Notes: generated by a model from the letters alone, not told the origin. 64,000 bases of DNA from Gammaproteobacteria bacterium (GCA_003645255.1 QNES01000001.1:1-64000); one strand, 5' to 3'. Counted from the stretch's first letter, positions 44,108-53,393 are shown. Made by a program: numbers and translations.

Positions 44108-44641
44108 ATGACAGAGATTAGCCTAGAACAGCGTTTGAAAAATCTGGAAATAGAACAAACAACTCAGAATGTGGCATTAGATGAACTGAATGATTTTGGT
44201 GAAGAAATTCGCAAACTTGAAGCCGTCTTAGCCAAAATAGATAACTATGAAGTCAAACAACATCAAGAAGTAAACTTCAGTAAACTGCGCGATTTGAAAG
44301 AAACCGAAAAACTCGAAAAAAGATTAGCACACATAGATGAAGAATACGTTATAGATACGCACGATGCCAAGAATAACCCTCAATCCCAAAAGCTGTCTGA
44401 ACATCTAGATAATACCGTCCCCTCAGTACAGCCAGAACTGACAAACGCATCAAATACAGTGAAGCATAGCTATGTCATTTGTTTAGTGTTTAATCCAAAA
44501 TCACCCCAAGAATGGTCTGGAAAAGGATGGTCTAGAAAGGGCAAGGGCATAAGCTATAAAAATCCTGAACAGGTTAAACAAATTTTCCAAAAGCTGAAAA
44601 AACAATGGCCTGATTACCCTTTGAAAATCTTCAAAAGATAA
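44108..44641 (+). CDS. Unknown coiled-coil protein with C-terminal WSGK domain, paralogue B
   Basis: A 177-residue paralogue of the gene at 43097. I use ATG 44108, which has AGGATG 6 bases before; ATG 44099 is in frame. It has the same N-terminal coil (EISLEQRLKNLEIEQ) and a variable middle, then 'YVICLVFNPKSPQEWSGKGW', 'GKGISYKNPEQVKQIFQKLKKQWPDYPLKIFKR'. The two copies share about half their C-terminal residues, so the duplication is old. Residues kept in both (FNP, SP, EWSGK, GKG, Y, EQ, WP-YP, R) define the domain. Function unknown. Confidence 0.65.
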   Translation: MTEISLEQRLKNLEIEQTTQNVALDELNDFGEEIRKLEAVLAKIDNYEVKQHQEVNFSKLRDLKETEKLEKRLAHIDEEYVIDTHDAKNNPQSQKLSEHLDNTVPSVQPELTNASNTVKHSYVICLVFNPKSPQEWSGKGWSRKGKGISYKNPEQVKQIFQKLKKQWPDYPLKIFKR

Positions 44642-44743
44642 TTTTAGTCAAATTGCTCTATAACTTATGTCGTCAGTCAAGAGCATAATTTTTTAATTTT
44701 GGTTAATATAATACCCAAAAAAATTAGGGTTTAGCTTGGTTTA

Positions 44744-44774
44744 GAGCTCTGATGTTTTTAAAACCTCAGAGCCC
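44744..44774. terminator. Hairpin after paralogue B
   Basis: GAGCTCTGATGTTTTTAAAA then CCTCAGAGCCC: arms GGGCTCTGAGG/ CATCAGAGCTC with two mismatches, about 100 bases after the stop codon. No strong T tract on either side, so termination is uncertain. Confidence 0.4.
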
Positions 44775-44786
44775 TAAGTTAAAAAA

Positions 44787-44888
44787 ATTATAAACCTATC
44801 AACTCAGCATGAAGCCCTTGGTCCTTGACACGCTGAAGAATATCAGCTGATTTAGTTGTTTCAGGATTGTATGATGGACACGCAGTAT
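44787..44888 (-). pseudogene. Short C-terminal gene fragment after ccmI
   Basis: On the minus strand, starting about 10 bases after the ccmI stop, an open frame encodes YTACPSYNPETTKSADILQR, then VKDQGLHAELIGL and a stop. It reads like the natural C-terminus of a soluble enzyme, but nothing upstream belongs to it, because ccmI occupies that DNA in another frame. It is probably a fragment left by a deletion. I cannot name the parent gene. Confidence 0.35.
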
Positions 44889-44898
44889 ACAATAAAAA

Positions 44899-46167
44899 TT
44901 ACGGCACAACCTGATTAATTGTTACCGCTACCTTATCCTGTTGAGCAAAAATAACAGAATTGATTTGCCCTTGTAAATCGCCAGATTGTACCATAGCAGC
45001 ACCACTACTGGATATTCTGGCAAATATCATCACTTCTTCAAAATGCGATAGTTTCATAGAAGGTATCATAGCCATACTATCGTCAAGCACCACTGTGATG
45101 GGTAATTCGCTAGCCGATTTTTTAATAATCGCTAATGGCATAGCCGAACCTGTTATTGCACGCGCATAAATAAATAAGCTATCCCCAGATTTAACTTGCT
45201 TTTGTAAAGCTGGTGCTAAACTGACATGCACCTCAATTTGGGTAACATTGGAAGGAGACGAAGCGTCATTTTTATCAATCGGCATAATTGCCGGGGCTGG
45301 TTCTACAACTTGTGCTGCAATATCATTTTGAGCTAATTGCCGACGCGCTTCTGCAATATGCGTTTCTAACATTTCCCGGGTTTCAAGTTCGCTTGAAGGA
45401 ATTTGTGGCAAAAGACGTTGCCAATGCCTAATAGCAGCATTATATTCTTCTTTTTGCACGGCGGCTAAACCTGATAACCAGAGGGCTTCTTGATGATCAG
45501 GCTCTAACTCTAAAACCCTTTTTAGCAAGATCGTAGGTTGCCCTGAAAATTGACCGTCATTTGATAAAACTAATACGGATGCCAAATCGGTTAGCAATTG
45601 TGGCTCCTGTTCGCCAACTATGGCTAACAATTTGTTATAAGCATGCACCGCATCACTATAGCGTTTAAGAAAAGTGTATGAACGAGCTAACATGCGCCAG
45701 CCTTTATCATCATCCGGCTGTTCTTGTAAACGGACGACTAATTTTTTCACCATTTCATCAAAATCAGAAGGCACTTTTTGTTGATGGGCTACCTGGGGAG
45801 CTTCACTGGATTGTCCAGGCGCGAGTAAGTGCCAAGTACCTAATTTCCAATACCATCCAATCGTTAAAGCGGGAAGACAAATTGCCACAACGATACTTGC
45901 CCAACGTACAGGTGGCTGAATACTCGGTTTTGTCGTATCATCTAAATCTTGTGCAAGCGTTTTATCTAACTCTTGCTGAGCCTGTGTCCGTTGTTCAGGA
46001 GTCAGATTGTCTTGCTCTAATTCAGCCAAACGTTCTTTGTAAATAGCAATATTCATCCGGTTAGGATCAATATCGCCTACCTTTGAATTTTTTTGCCACA
46101 GGGTTGGCACGACAAAGGCAAGGGCAAGTACAATTAGCCCAGCGGCGATGCTCAAAAATATCATCAT
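44899..46167 (-). CDS. ccmI: Cytochrome c biogenesis protein CcmI (CycH)
   Basis: A protein of about 422 residues. I place the start at ATG 46167, 4 bases after ccmH, with AAGGAAAATTAAG upstream; a TTG at 46188 would overlap ccmH. It has two membrane helices (about 2-22 and 86-105), a cytoplasmic leucine-zipper-like loop (NIAIYKERLAELEQDNLT), a periplasmic TPR region (about 140-270) and a C-terminal beta domain. CcmI binds apocytochrome c and delivers it to the CcmF-CcmH heme lyase. Here it follows ccmH, as is normal. The rest of the ccm operon is not in the window. Confidence 0.88.
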   Translation of the reverse strand: MMIFLSIAAGLIVLALAFVVPTLWQKNSKVGDIDPNRMNIAIYKERLAELEQDNLTPEQRTQAQQELDKTLAQDLDDTTKPSIQPPVRWASIVVAICLPALTIGWYWKLGTWHLLAPGQSSEAPQVAHQQKVPSDFDEMVKKLVVRLQEQPDDDKGWRMLARSYTFLKRYSDAVHAYNKLLAIVGEQEPQLLTDLASVLVLSNDGQFSGQPTILLKRVLELEPDHQEALWLSGLAAVQKEEYNAAIRHWQRLLPQIPSSELETREMLETHIAEARRQLAQNDIAAQVVEPAPAIMPIDKNDASSPSNVTQIEVHVSLAPALQKQVKSGDSLFIYARAITGSAMPLAIIKKSASELPITVVLDDSMAMIPSMKLSHFEEVMIFARISSSGAAMVQSGDLQGQINSVIFAQQDKVAVTINQVVP

Positions 46168-46171
46168 GTTC

Positions 46172-46630
46172 TTAATTTTCCTTATCAAGCATTTGCTTGA
46201 TTTTATGACGTTCTTCTTCAGTTAAAGATGGCGGCGTAGAGGTGATTTGCGCATGGCGGCGGATAAAGTACACCAGTACGATTAAACCTATTAACACCAG
46301 CACCAAGGGTCCTAACCATAATACATAAGTTTTTGGTTTCAACGGCGGATTATACAAAACAAAATCACCATAACGCTCTACCATAAAATCGGTGATTTCT
46401 TCATCTGTTTGACCTTCGTGAATCTTATTGCGAACTATATCACGTACATCTTGAGCTAATTCGGCATTAGAATCAGCGACCGATTGATTTTGACAAACAA
46501 CGCAACGCAATTCTTCAATCAGTTCAGAAAAACGTTTTTCTTGTTCAGCATTAGCAAATTCTATGGGATTTCTATCTACCGCATAGAGATGAATAGGAAA
46601 AATCAATAGCACCAAAATTATTTTTTTCAA
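46172..46630 (-). CDS. ccmH: Cytochrome c biogenesis protein CcmH
   Basis: A 152-residue membrane-anchored thioredoxin-like protein of the CcmH/CycL type. Signal peptide (about 1-16), redox motif 'LRCVVCQNQSVADSNAELAQDVR' with the C-x2-C pair at about 43-46, one membrane helix (about 104-126) and a short cytoplasmic tail. It reduces apocytochrome c for heme ligation in the periplasm. It is followed by ccmI with a four-base gap. The expected upstream gene ccmG is absent; instead there is a 560-base repeat-rich stretch. Confidence 0.93.
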   Translation of the reverse strand: MKKIILVLLIFPIHLYAVDRNPIEFANAEQEKRFSELIEELRCVVCQNQSVADSNAELAQDVRDIVRNKIHEGQTDEEITDFMVERYGDFVLYNPPLKPKTYVLWLGPLVLVLIGLIVLVYFIRRHAQITSTPPSLTEEERHKIKQMLDKEN

Positions 46631-47192
46631 TTTGCATACCTAATATCTATAGATGTACTTCAAACAGCTGAAATTTGGAATTTTATGTCGGGTGTGCTTT
46701 CATCTTTGCTCACCAGCGTTTCAAAAAAAAGTCCAAAAATGACCCATTAGTCGTATATTCAGAAAAATAATTGAACCGTTATAGCGTTTCCAAAATGCTT
46801 TACGGAAGGTTTCCAAAACGCTTCACGGTTTGTTATGTCGTTTATTCAAACGGGAAATGCTATATTATTGTCAAAATAAAAACTTGAACATTGAGTTTAA
46901 AAAAATGCCCTGTACAAAAATATTATATATTAACTGGATTCATGTTTTTCTAGGTTGTGTTCATCATGAAATTGTTTTAAAAATTCTGACGCTATAGTGA
47001 AGAACTCCAATATACCTTGTAGTTCTTTGTTTTTGATATAGATATTAAGATAAATATTTTGGTTTTAAGACCTGCCAGGTTTTTAAAACCTGGCAGGTCT
47101 GATAACTTTTATTTTCCTGAAAAACTATAGCGGCAAAATAGAAATACGCTCTTTTTCTAAATTACCGTGAAAATGGGAACGCGCCCATAGTT
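46631..47192. other. Repeat-rich intergenic region
   Basis: No supported gene. It contains a tandem GTTTCCAAAA[T/C]GCTT[T/C]ACGG pair at 46788-46830, the TTCAGAAAAATAATT element at 46759-46773, and a family 2 palindrome at 47070-47101. A minus-strand frame of about 40 codons (46934-47060) has a protein-like helix but no start. Confidence 0.5.
47070..47101. repeat. Palindromic repeat, family 2
   Basis: AGACCTGCCAGGTTTTTAAA then ACCTGGCAGGTCT, about 90 bases after the end of the exoprotein gene. Position fits a terminator. Confidence 0.85.
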
Positions 47193-49112
47193 CTATTTGC
47201 CATGAGGGAGATAAGTTTGTAAGTCATCAGGCGCATTGGGTAAACCACCCCGTCCTTTAATGAAAAAACTGCTAGAGGGTGTGTTTGTTTGCGCTGTACA
47301 GTGTTTTTTAATTATCGTGTTGGCATCCAGAAAACTGATGGGTAAGGTATTGAGATCAACATTGTAAATATTGTTGATTTGAACTTTTCCTTCCAAACCG
47401 GTATCTGATGAGGCGGTTATTAAACTACCCTGTAAATCTTTGGGGGTACCCGTGATAATTAAAATATTGCCACCTTGCCCACCAATGGCATTGGCAATCA
47501 CTTTGCTATCAGTCAAGCGAAAAAAACGGGGACTGCCTATAGCTAGATTTCCACCATTTCCGATGCCACCTTGGACGGTTGCACTCAAAAAGCTATTGTT
47601 CATCAAAAAGCGAGTGTGGGCATTGATAATAATATTTCCACCATCAGCGTTATCAGTTGCAGTGGAAATGGTTCCCCGATCCATGCTTAAAGTAGTGGTA
47701 TTTACATAAATATTACCAGCATTGCCTAATCCCAAACTGTCGGCTGAAATGGAAGTATTATTATTTAAGTATAAATGGTCACGAATATCAAGGGTTATAC
47801 TGCCGCCTTGTCCAGTGCCGGTAGTACTATTATCAATACTGGCAGTGTTGGTTAAGCTTAAATTTCGCGCACGGATAAAAATGCGTCCCGCATCGCCTGC
47901 ATCAATATGCTCTATTTTAGGTTTTGAACTAGCGGCAATCGCTGCCGGAAAATCGCTTGAACCAATCAGATTGAGGTGATACTCAACTTCAAGAGTGATG
48001 TTTCCGCCGTGTCCAGCTCCTAAAGTCACCGTACTAATATTGCTATTGAGTAACTCTAAATATTGGCTCGTGATGAAGATATTGCCGGCATCACCTGCTT
48101 CTGGATCACTACTCATTGAAGTGGTTTGAATATTACTCCCGCCTTCTAACGTTGTTTTTCCTGCCACGGAAATGTTGATTTGACCACCTTGTCCTGGTCC
48201 AAATGCGCGGCTATCTATATTGGCATCGTTCAGATGCAGTTCATTGACATCAATGCCAATGACACCGCTATTTTTATCAATTTCCGTGCTGGCGATAATG
48301 CTGCTTGAGTCCAAGAAAAATTGTCCCCCTTGGATATAAATATCACCAGCACCTAGTTTACCAACATCAATGCTACTATTATTTTCTAAAACAATTTTGC
48401 CCAGTTGGGCGTTGGCATCCAGTTCTAAACCGGTTACTGTACTTCTCAAATGCTCCGCTTTCGTTATCGCAGCTAGGTTAATGCGTCCGGAAGTGGCTAT
48501 TAAATGTCCACTATTGATATGAATTTCACCCCCTAAGATTGATAAAGTTTGATAGTCTCGCGTTGCCAATTGGCTACCTTTGATTTCAATCGAAGCCGGT
48601 TTATCTAAAAATCCATAGGCAGAAGGCGGCGCACTGAGCAATAGACTGTTTTGGAGATAACGTGTTTCAAAGGTGCCAGCATCACCTAAATGGAGTTGGG
48701 TGGCGGTGCTGATATATAAGGAGCCTTGAAGATCAAGTTTGGCATTGGGTCCAAAAATAAAGCCGTCTGGATTTAAAAGATATAAATTGGCCCGGGGGAT
48801 ATTAGAAATTAATTGACCATCAATGATTGAATGTTCACCGCCTGTGATACGAGTAATGATATTTTCGATACCTTGGAAACCTGAAAAAGTCGCGGTTTCT
48901 TCTTTATTCAAATTGAACCATTTAAAACTGTGAAATAGATTACCACCATATTGCAGCCCCAGTTCCGCATTAATGTCAAAATGGGGACCCTCTAGGGCAA
49001 CCGCCGCACCTAAAGTTCCATCAAGTACGACTTCAGCTTGGGAATGAAGCGCGTAAAGGGGCAATAATAGGGCAATGAGTGGGAAAAGTTTTTTGATTGG
49101 GCTTGTTTTCAT
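47193..49112 (-). CDS. Two-partner secretion exoprotein with filamentous hemagglutinin N-terminal domain
   Basis: A 639-residue secreted protein. A signal peptide (about residues 1-26, ending SQAE) is followed by the TPS domain: 'GGNLFHSFKWFNLN', 'ATFSGFQGIENIITRITGG', 'NLYLLNPDGFIFGPNAKLDLQGS'. The rest is a beta-helix of repeated 'GGNIxI' and 'AGNIFI' units, ending with a Cys and 'SSFFIKGRGGLPNAPDDLQTYLP', an ending I associate with cyanobacterial and Beggiatoa exoproteins. The TpsB/ShlB-type transporter it needs is not in the window. It is upstream of nothing on its strand except the ccm pair and downstream of a CHAT protease gene. Confidence 0.9.
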   Translation of the reverse strand: MKTSPIKKLFPLIALLLPLYALHSQAEVVLDGTLGAAVALEGPHFDINAELGLQYGGNLFHSFKWFNLNKEETATFSGFQGIENIITRITGGEHSIIDGQLISNIPRANLYLLNPDGFIFGPNAKLDLQGSLYISTATQLHLGDAGTFETRYLQNSLLLSAPPSAYGFLDKPASIEIKGSQLATRDYQTLSILGGEIHINSGHLIATSGRINLAAITKAEHLRSTVTGLELDANAQLGKIVLENNSSIDVGKLGAGDIYIQGGQFFLDSSSIIASTEIDKNSGVIGIDVNELHLNDANIDSRAFGPGQGGQINISVAGKTTLEGGSNIQTTSMSSDPEAGDAGNIFITSQYLELLNSNISTVTLGAGHGGNITLEVEYHLNLIGSSDFPAAIAASSKPKIEHIDAGDAGRIFIRARNLSLTNTASIDNSTTGTGQGGSITLDIRDHLYLNNNTSISADSLGLGNAGNIYVNTTTLSMDRGTISTATDNADGGNIIINAHTRFLMNNSFLSATVQGGIGNGGNLAIGSPRFFRLTDSKVIANAIGGQGGNILIITGTPKDLQGSLITASSDTGLEGKVQINNIYNVDLNTLPISFLDANTIIKKHCTAQTNTPSSSFFIKGRGGLPNAPDDLQTYLPHGK

Positions 49113-49344
49113 ATTTTTTAAAACGTGATGGGTTGCAAACTGTTACCCAATTATTTCAACAATGCTGAAACCTGTTTCACAATTTTTTTGATTAACACCA
49201 GAGATGATATTATAATGATATTATTGCTCAGAATTCCTGTCGTTCATATCGAATAGATTTAGAGTTTTGCAAAAACCTCTGATTATTGGAGATTGTAGGG
49301 CAACCCCACGCGCAAGCTCTGAATAAATTTAACAAGGTAATTAA

Positions 49345-49602
49345 ATGGCATTTACAGACTTTAAATCTATCCAACAAGTACAAAAAGCATTCAATATCAG
49401 ATATGCAGAAAAAAACTAGATTGAATTTGATGAAATAAGCCCTTCCAAAGCCTTTTTGGAAGAGTATTATTTTAGCCGCAAAAATATTGATGTTTTTTCA
49501 TCGGAAGCGGCTCGTTGTGAAAATGTGATCTATCCGATTATTCTGGATATTTATAAACATTACGGGGAAATGTGGCATTTTGGGAAACTCATTGATGATT
49601 TA
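49345..49602 (+). pseudogene. Remnant of a cyanobacteria-type nuclease-like protein gene, with in-frame stop
   Basis: From ATG 49345 the frame reads MAFTDFKSIQQVQKAFNIRY, then TAG at 49417-49419, then continues in frame with IEFDEISPSKAFLEEYYFSR and 'VFSSEAARCENVIYPIILDIYKHY'. I recall intact cyanobacterial proteins of this type that continue with a restriction-endonuclease-like EAK core. That core is missing here because the sequence changes after about 49600. So it is a truncated gene with a premature stop. Confidence 0.6.
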
Positions 49603-49660
49603 TTTATAAAAATAGTATTTCTAAGTGCTGCATTTCTAAATTCAAATAAAAATTCAATTT

Positions 49661-51988
49661 TTACCTCCAATCCCCTATCAGCAAAAATGATGCCCAATAT
49701 GCGGGATGTTGGTAGCGAGGCTGTTTTAGCAAATATTGTTGGGCAGCTTGCAAAGCCTTTGCTTTAGATAGGGCATTTTTTTGCCATTGTTGGTAAAATT
49801 TTTTCATTAAATGGCTTGTTGCTTTATCATCAATAAACCATAAGCTTGCCAACGCACTTCTTGCACCCGCTTTGAGAGCAATACCTGCTATTCCCAGTGC
49901 GGCTTTATCATCACCGACTGCCGTTTGGCAAGCACTTAAAGTTAATAATGTCAGGGGTTCTTGACGACGTTCACTCAGCCTAATTAATGCTTCCAAATGA
50001 TTCATAGTGAGTTTTCCATCATAAGTCAATAAAAAAGTTTTTTCGAGATTGCTTTCAAACTGACTATGTGAGGCAATATGGACTATAGAATAAAGAGTTT
50101 GTTTTAAAGCATCAGCAAAGTGTTCAACCGTAAAATCTTGATCTAATAATTGGGTTACCTGATGATATGATTTAGCAATGCCTTCCATTTCATCGGGTAC
50201 ATGATACAAAGCGGAATGCCCTTGCACACTTTCTGATAATCCACTTAACAAAATTTTGCTTTCGCGCAGTGAATGGTTATTAAATTCGGTAAAGGTTAAG
50301 CCTGGCATAGTAACGAGCGCATATTGAGAAATCAGAAATTGTTTGCCATCATGTAAAGCCGCAAAGGGAATAGTGCGTAATACACCATCGGGAACAATAA
50401 TCAATGTATCAACTGTGTGAAGTACACCCAGTAGGGGTGCTATAAGCCAACGATATAAGCGTTTTGCATAAGGCAAAAATTCATTCTTATATTTGGCTTC
50501 TAGCTCAAAACGAAATTCATTAACCTCATCTGTCAATTCAGTTGCTCTAATAGGTACCGTAAATCGTTGTATACCCTGGGATAGATTTAATAATATTTCT
50601 ATGCGATCAGGCAATATAATGGGATAGACTACCGCAGTATGGGGTGCGACACCTTGGTGTAATAGCGTTCGTTTAAATTGTGTCACACAGTCATCTTGAA
50701 AATAATCTTGTAATTCAGCCGTTTTAAAACGTTCTATCGTATTAATTGCTTCCTTTAAATTGCCTTCATTAAAGTTTGCCGTTGGTTGTAATAATAAATC
50801 CGCTAATTCAAAATAAACGGGACCGACTTGTTCACGAAAAGATTGTGAAGTATTGCGATAGCCAATAGCGATTTCTTGACGAACGGGTTGTAAACTTTTC
50901 ACGGCGGTTTGATAAGCTTCAATGGCTTTATCTTTATGATGTAAAGCTTTGAATAATCGCCCTAATTGCCATTGCCAACGATAAAGAATTTCTGAAGCTT
51001 GATTTTGCTCAGTAAAAAAGGAGTCTGTATCAAGTTTGGCATAAAAAATGGCTCGTCGCGTTAATGGCAAAGCATCGGAATAACGTTGTCTCGTTTCATA
51101 TAAATGCCCTAAAAATCCATAAGCATAAGAAATTAACCGGGGATTATCTATAGCTTTTGCTATATTAAGTGCCTTATTGAGGCTTTGATAGGCAAGATTT
51201 TGAAGGGTTGCGGATATTTTTTCTAAATTTTCTGGAAAAAACCTGTCAGGTTTGATAGTGAATAAACGTTGTGCTAATTCGCCAAGACTGATCAATCCAA
51301 AGGCTTTAGCATAACTTAAATCCAGCGACTCAAATTGTTGCTGTGCGCCTGATAATGCCTCCACTGCTGCCAATCCTTGCCCCTGTTTCAAATGAGCGTG
51401 TGCCATATTGATAAATGCACGCCCACCAAGAATAGCATCACCTGCTGATTTTGCCAATTCCACACAACGGGCATAAGCTTTCACCGCCTTAGTATAATAA
51501 GCTTCGACTGTCAAGACATTACCTAAATTATTGAACACTGTCGCACGAATTAAGATAGGCGCATTTGGGGGTAATATCTTTAAGCTTTTATTTGCATAAA
51601 AACGCGCTTTGATATCTTCCCGCCTAACTAGGAAAATATCGCTTAAAGATAAAAATAATTTAACCCATATCAAAGTATGATTTGAAATCTGATATTCCAT
51701 TGATAACGAATTAGCAAGAGATTCAGCTCGCAATAATGTATCCAATGCTTGTTGAGATAAACCTAACGCTTGATAAGCTCTTGCTAACGGTATTAGGATT
51801 TCAATCGTTTGAGGAACTTTTAAATGGTTAATTTCTAATAACGCTTCCCAACCATGTATAGCTAATTCAAAATGCCCTCGTTCATATTCCGCCTGTGTTT
51901 GTTCAAAAAGTGTTGTAATCGGTGTGGCAAATACGGGAAAAATATTGAATAAACATAATATGAAGCACAGCTTTTTTATTAAAAACAT
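49661..51988 (-). CDS. TPR-CHAT protein (caspase-like peptidase)
   Basis: A 775-residue exported protein with a signal peptide (about 1-21). Residues about 30-400 are TPR repeats ('ALDTLLRAESLANS', 'AVKAYARCVELAKSAGD', 'ALPLTRRAIFYAKLD'). The C-terminal 370 residues form a CHAT domain (clan CD, caspase-like). The likely catalytic pair is His641 in HIASHSQF and Cys687 in LSACQTA, followed by 'GIAGIALKAGARSALASLWFIDD'. TPR-CHAT proteases can be RNA-guided effectors (as in Craspase) or envelope proteins; the signal peptide here points to the envelope. It is upstream of the exoprotein gene on the same strand, so processing of that protein is a possible job. Confidence 0.9.
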   Translation of the reverse strand: MFLIKKLCFILCLFNIFPVFATPITTLFEQTQAEYERGHFELAIHGWEALLEINHLKVPQTIEILIPLARAYQALGLSQQALDTLLRAESLANSLSMEYQISNHTLIWVKLFLSLSDIFLVRREDIKARFYANKSLKILPPNAPILIRATVFNNLGNVLTVEAYYTKAVKAYARCVELAKSAGDAILGGRAFINMAHAHLKQGQGLAAVEALSGAQQQFESLDLSYAKAFGLISLGELAQRLFTIKPDRFFPENLEKISATLQNLAYQSLNKALNIAKAIDNPRLISYAYGFLGHLYETRQRYSDALPLTRRAIFYAKLDTDSFFTEQNQASEILYRWQWQLGRLFKALHHKDKAIEAYQTAVKSLQPVRQEIAIGYRNTSQSFREQVGPVYFELADLLLQPTANFNEGNLKEAINTIERFKTAELQDYFQDDCVTQFKRTLLHQGVAPHTAVVYPIILPDRIEILLNLSQGIQRFTVPIRATELTDEVNEFRFELEAKYKNEFLPYAKRLYRWLIAPLLGVLHTVDTLIIVPDGVLRTIPFAALHDGKQFLISQYALVTMPGLTFTEFNNHSLRESKILLSGLSESVQGHSALYHVPDEMEGIAKSYHQVTQLLDQDFTVEHFADALKQTLYSIVHIASHSQFESNLEKTFLLTYDGKLTMNHLEALIRLSERRQEPLTLLTLSACQTAVGDDKAALGIAGIALKAGARSALASLWFIDDKATSHLMKKFYQQWQKNALSKAKALQAAQQYLLKQPRYQHPAYWASFLLIGDWR

Positions 51989-52002
51989 ATATAGAATTAG
52001 TA

Positions 52003-52092
52003 GAAATCCAATTTTTGAAAAAAATAGAGTTTATTTTCGGATAAAAAAATAAAATCAGTAGAAATCCGATTTTTGAAAAAAATCGGATTTCT
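52003..52092. repeat. Two palindromic repeats of family 1 side by side
   Basis: A degenerate copy, AGAAATCCAATTTTTGAAAA (52003 on), and a nearly perfect copy, AGAAATCCGATTTTTGAAAA plus right arm (52060-52092), separated by 25 bases. They lie between the divergent CHAT and miaA genes, so they cannot both be terminators. Confidence 0.8.
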
Positions 52093-52114
52093 TGCCACTT
52101 CGAGTTTCATAACA

Positions 52115-53050
52115 ATGACACAGCCTTGCATTTTTTTAATGGGTCCCACAGCTTCTGGTAAAACTGATTTGGCAATAGCCCTTGTTAAACATTTACCTTG
52201 TGACATCATTAGCGTAGATTCTGCTATGGTATATCAAGGGATGGATATAGGCACCGCTAAACCCAATGCTGATATATTAGCTCAAGCACCCCACCATTTG
52301 ATCAATATTCGTGATCCAGCTGAAATTTATTCGGTGGGGCAATTTTGCACCGATGCAATAACTGAAATCGAAAAAATCCAGGCTACCGGTCGTATTCCAT
52401 TATTAGTAGGTGGTACGATGCTCTATTTTCATAGTTTACAACAAGGCTTATCAAAATTACCGCCGGCTAACCATCAAATACGGCAACATTTAAATAATGA
52501 AGCGGAACAAGTGGGTTGGGCAGCCATGCATCAACGCTTGACTCAAATTGATCCACAAACAGCACAACGTATTCATCCTAACGATGCCCAGCGCATTCAA
52601 CGGGCACTTGAAGTTTATGAAGTATCGGGTGAGACTATGACAGCTTGGTACGCTAAATCTCCTACACAACCCTGGTCCTTTCCAACCATTAAATTAGTGA
52701 TAGCTCCGGCAGAGCGAAGCGTTTTACATGTTAAAATAGCACAGCGTTTTCATGTTATGCTTGAACAAGGATTAATTGAAGAAGTTCGTGGTTTATTTGA
52801 ACGCGGCGATCTTAATTCCGATTTGCCTTCAATGCGTTGTGTGGGGTATCGTCAAGTTTGGAGCTATTTAGCGGGTGAACTAGATAATGCGAGTTTATCG
52901 GAAAAGGCTATCATTGCCACCCGACAATTGGCAAAACGACAAATGACTTGGTTGCGTACCCAAATGGACGCACATTGGTTTGATAGTCTTAAACCCAATA
53001 TGACACAATCGGTGTTGAAATTCCTTGCAAAAATTCATAAACTGTTTTAA
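52115..53050 (+). CDS. miaA: tRNA dimethylallyltransferase MiaA
   Basis: A 311-residue enzyme that adds a dimethylallyl group to A37 of tRNAs reading U-initial codons. The start at ATG 52115 (MTQPCIFLMGPTASGKTDLA) is chosen because the upstream part of the frame is in a palindromic repeat. P-loop GPTASGKT, 'ISVDSAMVYQGMDIGTAKP' and 'GGTMLYFHSLQQGLSKLP' are all canonical. It begins the miaA-hfq-hflX-hflK-hflC set, typical of gammaproteobacteria. Confidence 0.97.
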   Translation: MTQPCIFLMGPTASGKTDLAIALVKHLPCDIISVDSAMVYQGMDIGTAKPNADILAQAPHHLINIRDPAEIYSVGQFCTDAITEIEKIQATGRIPLLVGGTMLYFHSLQQGLSKLPPANHQIRQHLNNEAEQVGWAAMHQRLTQIDPQTAQRIHPNDAQRIQRALEVYEVSGETMTAWYAKSPTQPWSFPTIKLVIAPAERSVLHVKIAQRFHVMLEQGLIEEVRGLFERGDLNSDLPSMRCVGYRQVWSYLAGELDNASLSEKAIIATRQLAKRQMTWLRTQMDAHWFDSLKPNMTQSVLKFLAKIHKLF

Positions 53051-53096
53051 TTGTGAATTGATAACTAACTACTGATAACAAATAGGATAATAATTT

Positions 53097-53351
53097 ATGA
53101 ATAAAGGGCAATCACTACAAGACCCTTTTTTGAATGCATTACGCAAAGAACATGTACCGGTTTCAATTTATTTAGTCAATGGTATTAAGCTACAAGGACA
53201 AATTGATTCATTTGATCAATTCGTGATACTACTCAAAAATTCTGTCAACCAAATGGTGTATAAACATGCTATTTCTACTATTGTACCAACCCGTTTGGTC
53301 ACAATTCCTGAAATAGCACCACCCAATGACACACCCGCGGCAAATAAATAG
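53097..53351 (+). CDS. hfq: RNA chaperone Hfq
   Basis: An 84-residue Hfq. Sm1 '[21 protein letters not shown]' and Sm2 '[14 protein letters not shown]' (YKHA) are exact family features; the C-terminal tail is short. Hfq hexamers pair small RNAs with mRNAs. It lies 46 bases after miaA, and the gap holds degenerate TAACTAA/CTACTGA heptamers before AGGATAATAATT and ATG. Confidence 0.98.
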   Translation: MNKGQSLQDPFLNALRKEHVPVSIYLVNGIKLQGQIDSFDQFVILLKNSVNQMVYKHAISTIVPTRLVTIPEIAPPNDTPAANK

Positions 53352-53393
53352 TTTAGAAACCCTGTTTTTAAAAAAATAAAAAAGATCACACTA

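Noticed and set aside
46934-47060. A small minus-strand gene with a helical peptide (NKELQGILEFFTIASEF)
   Set aside because: There is no start codon or ribosome site, and the frame runs out of a family 2 palindrome; a remnant is possible but not supported.
49661-51988. A Craspase-type RNA-guided protease
   Set aside because: The protein has a signal peptide and no Cas7-11/gRAMP gene is nearby, so an exported envelope role is more likely.
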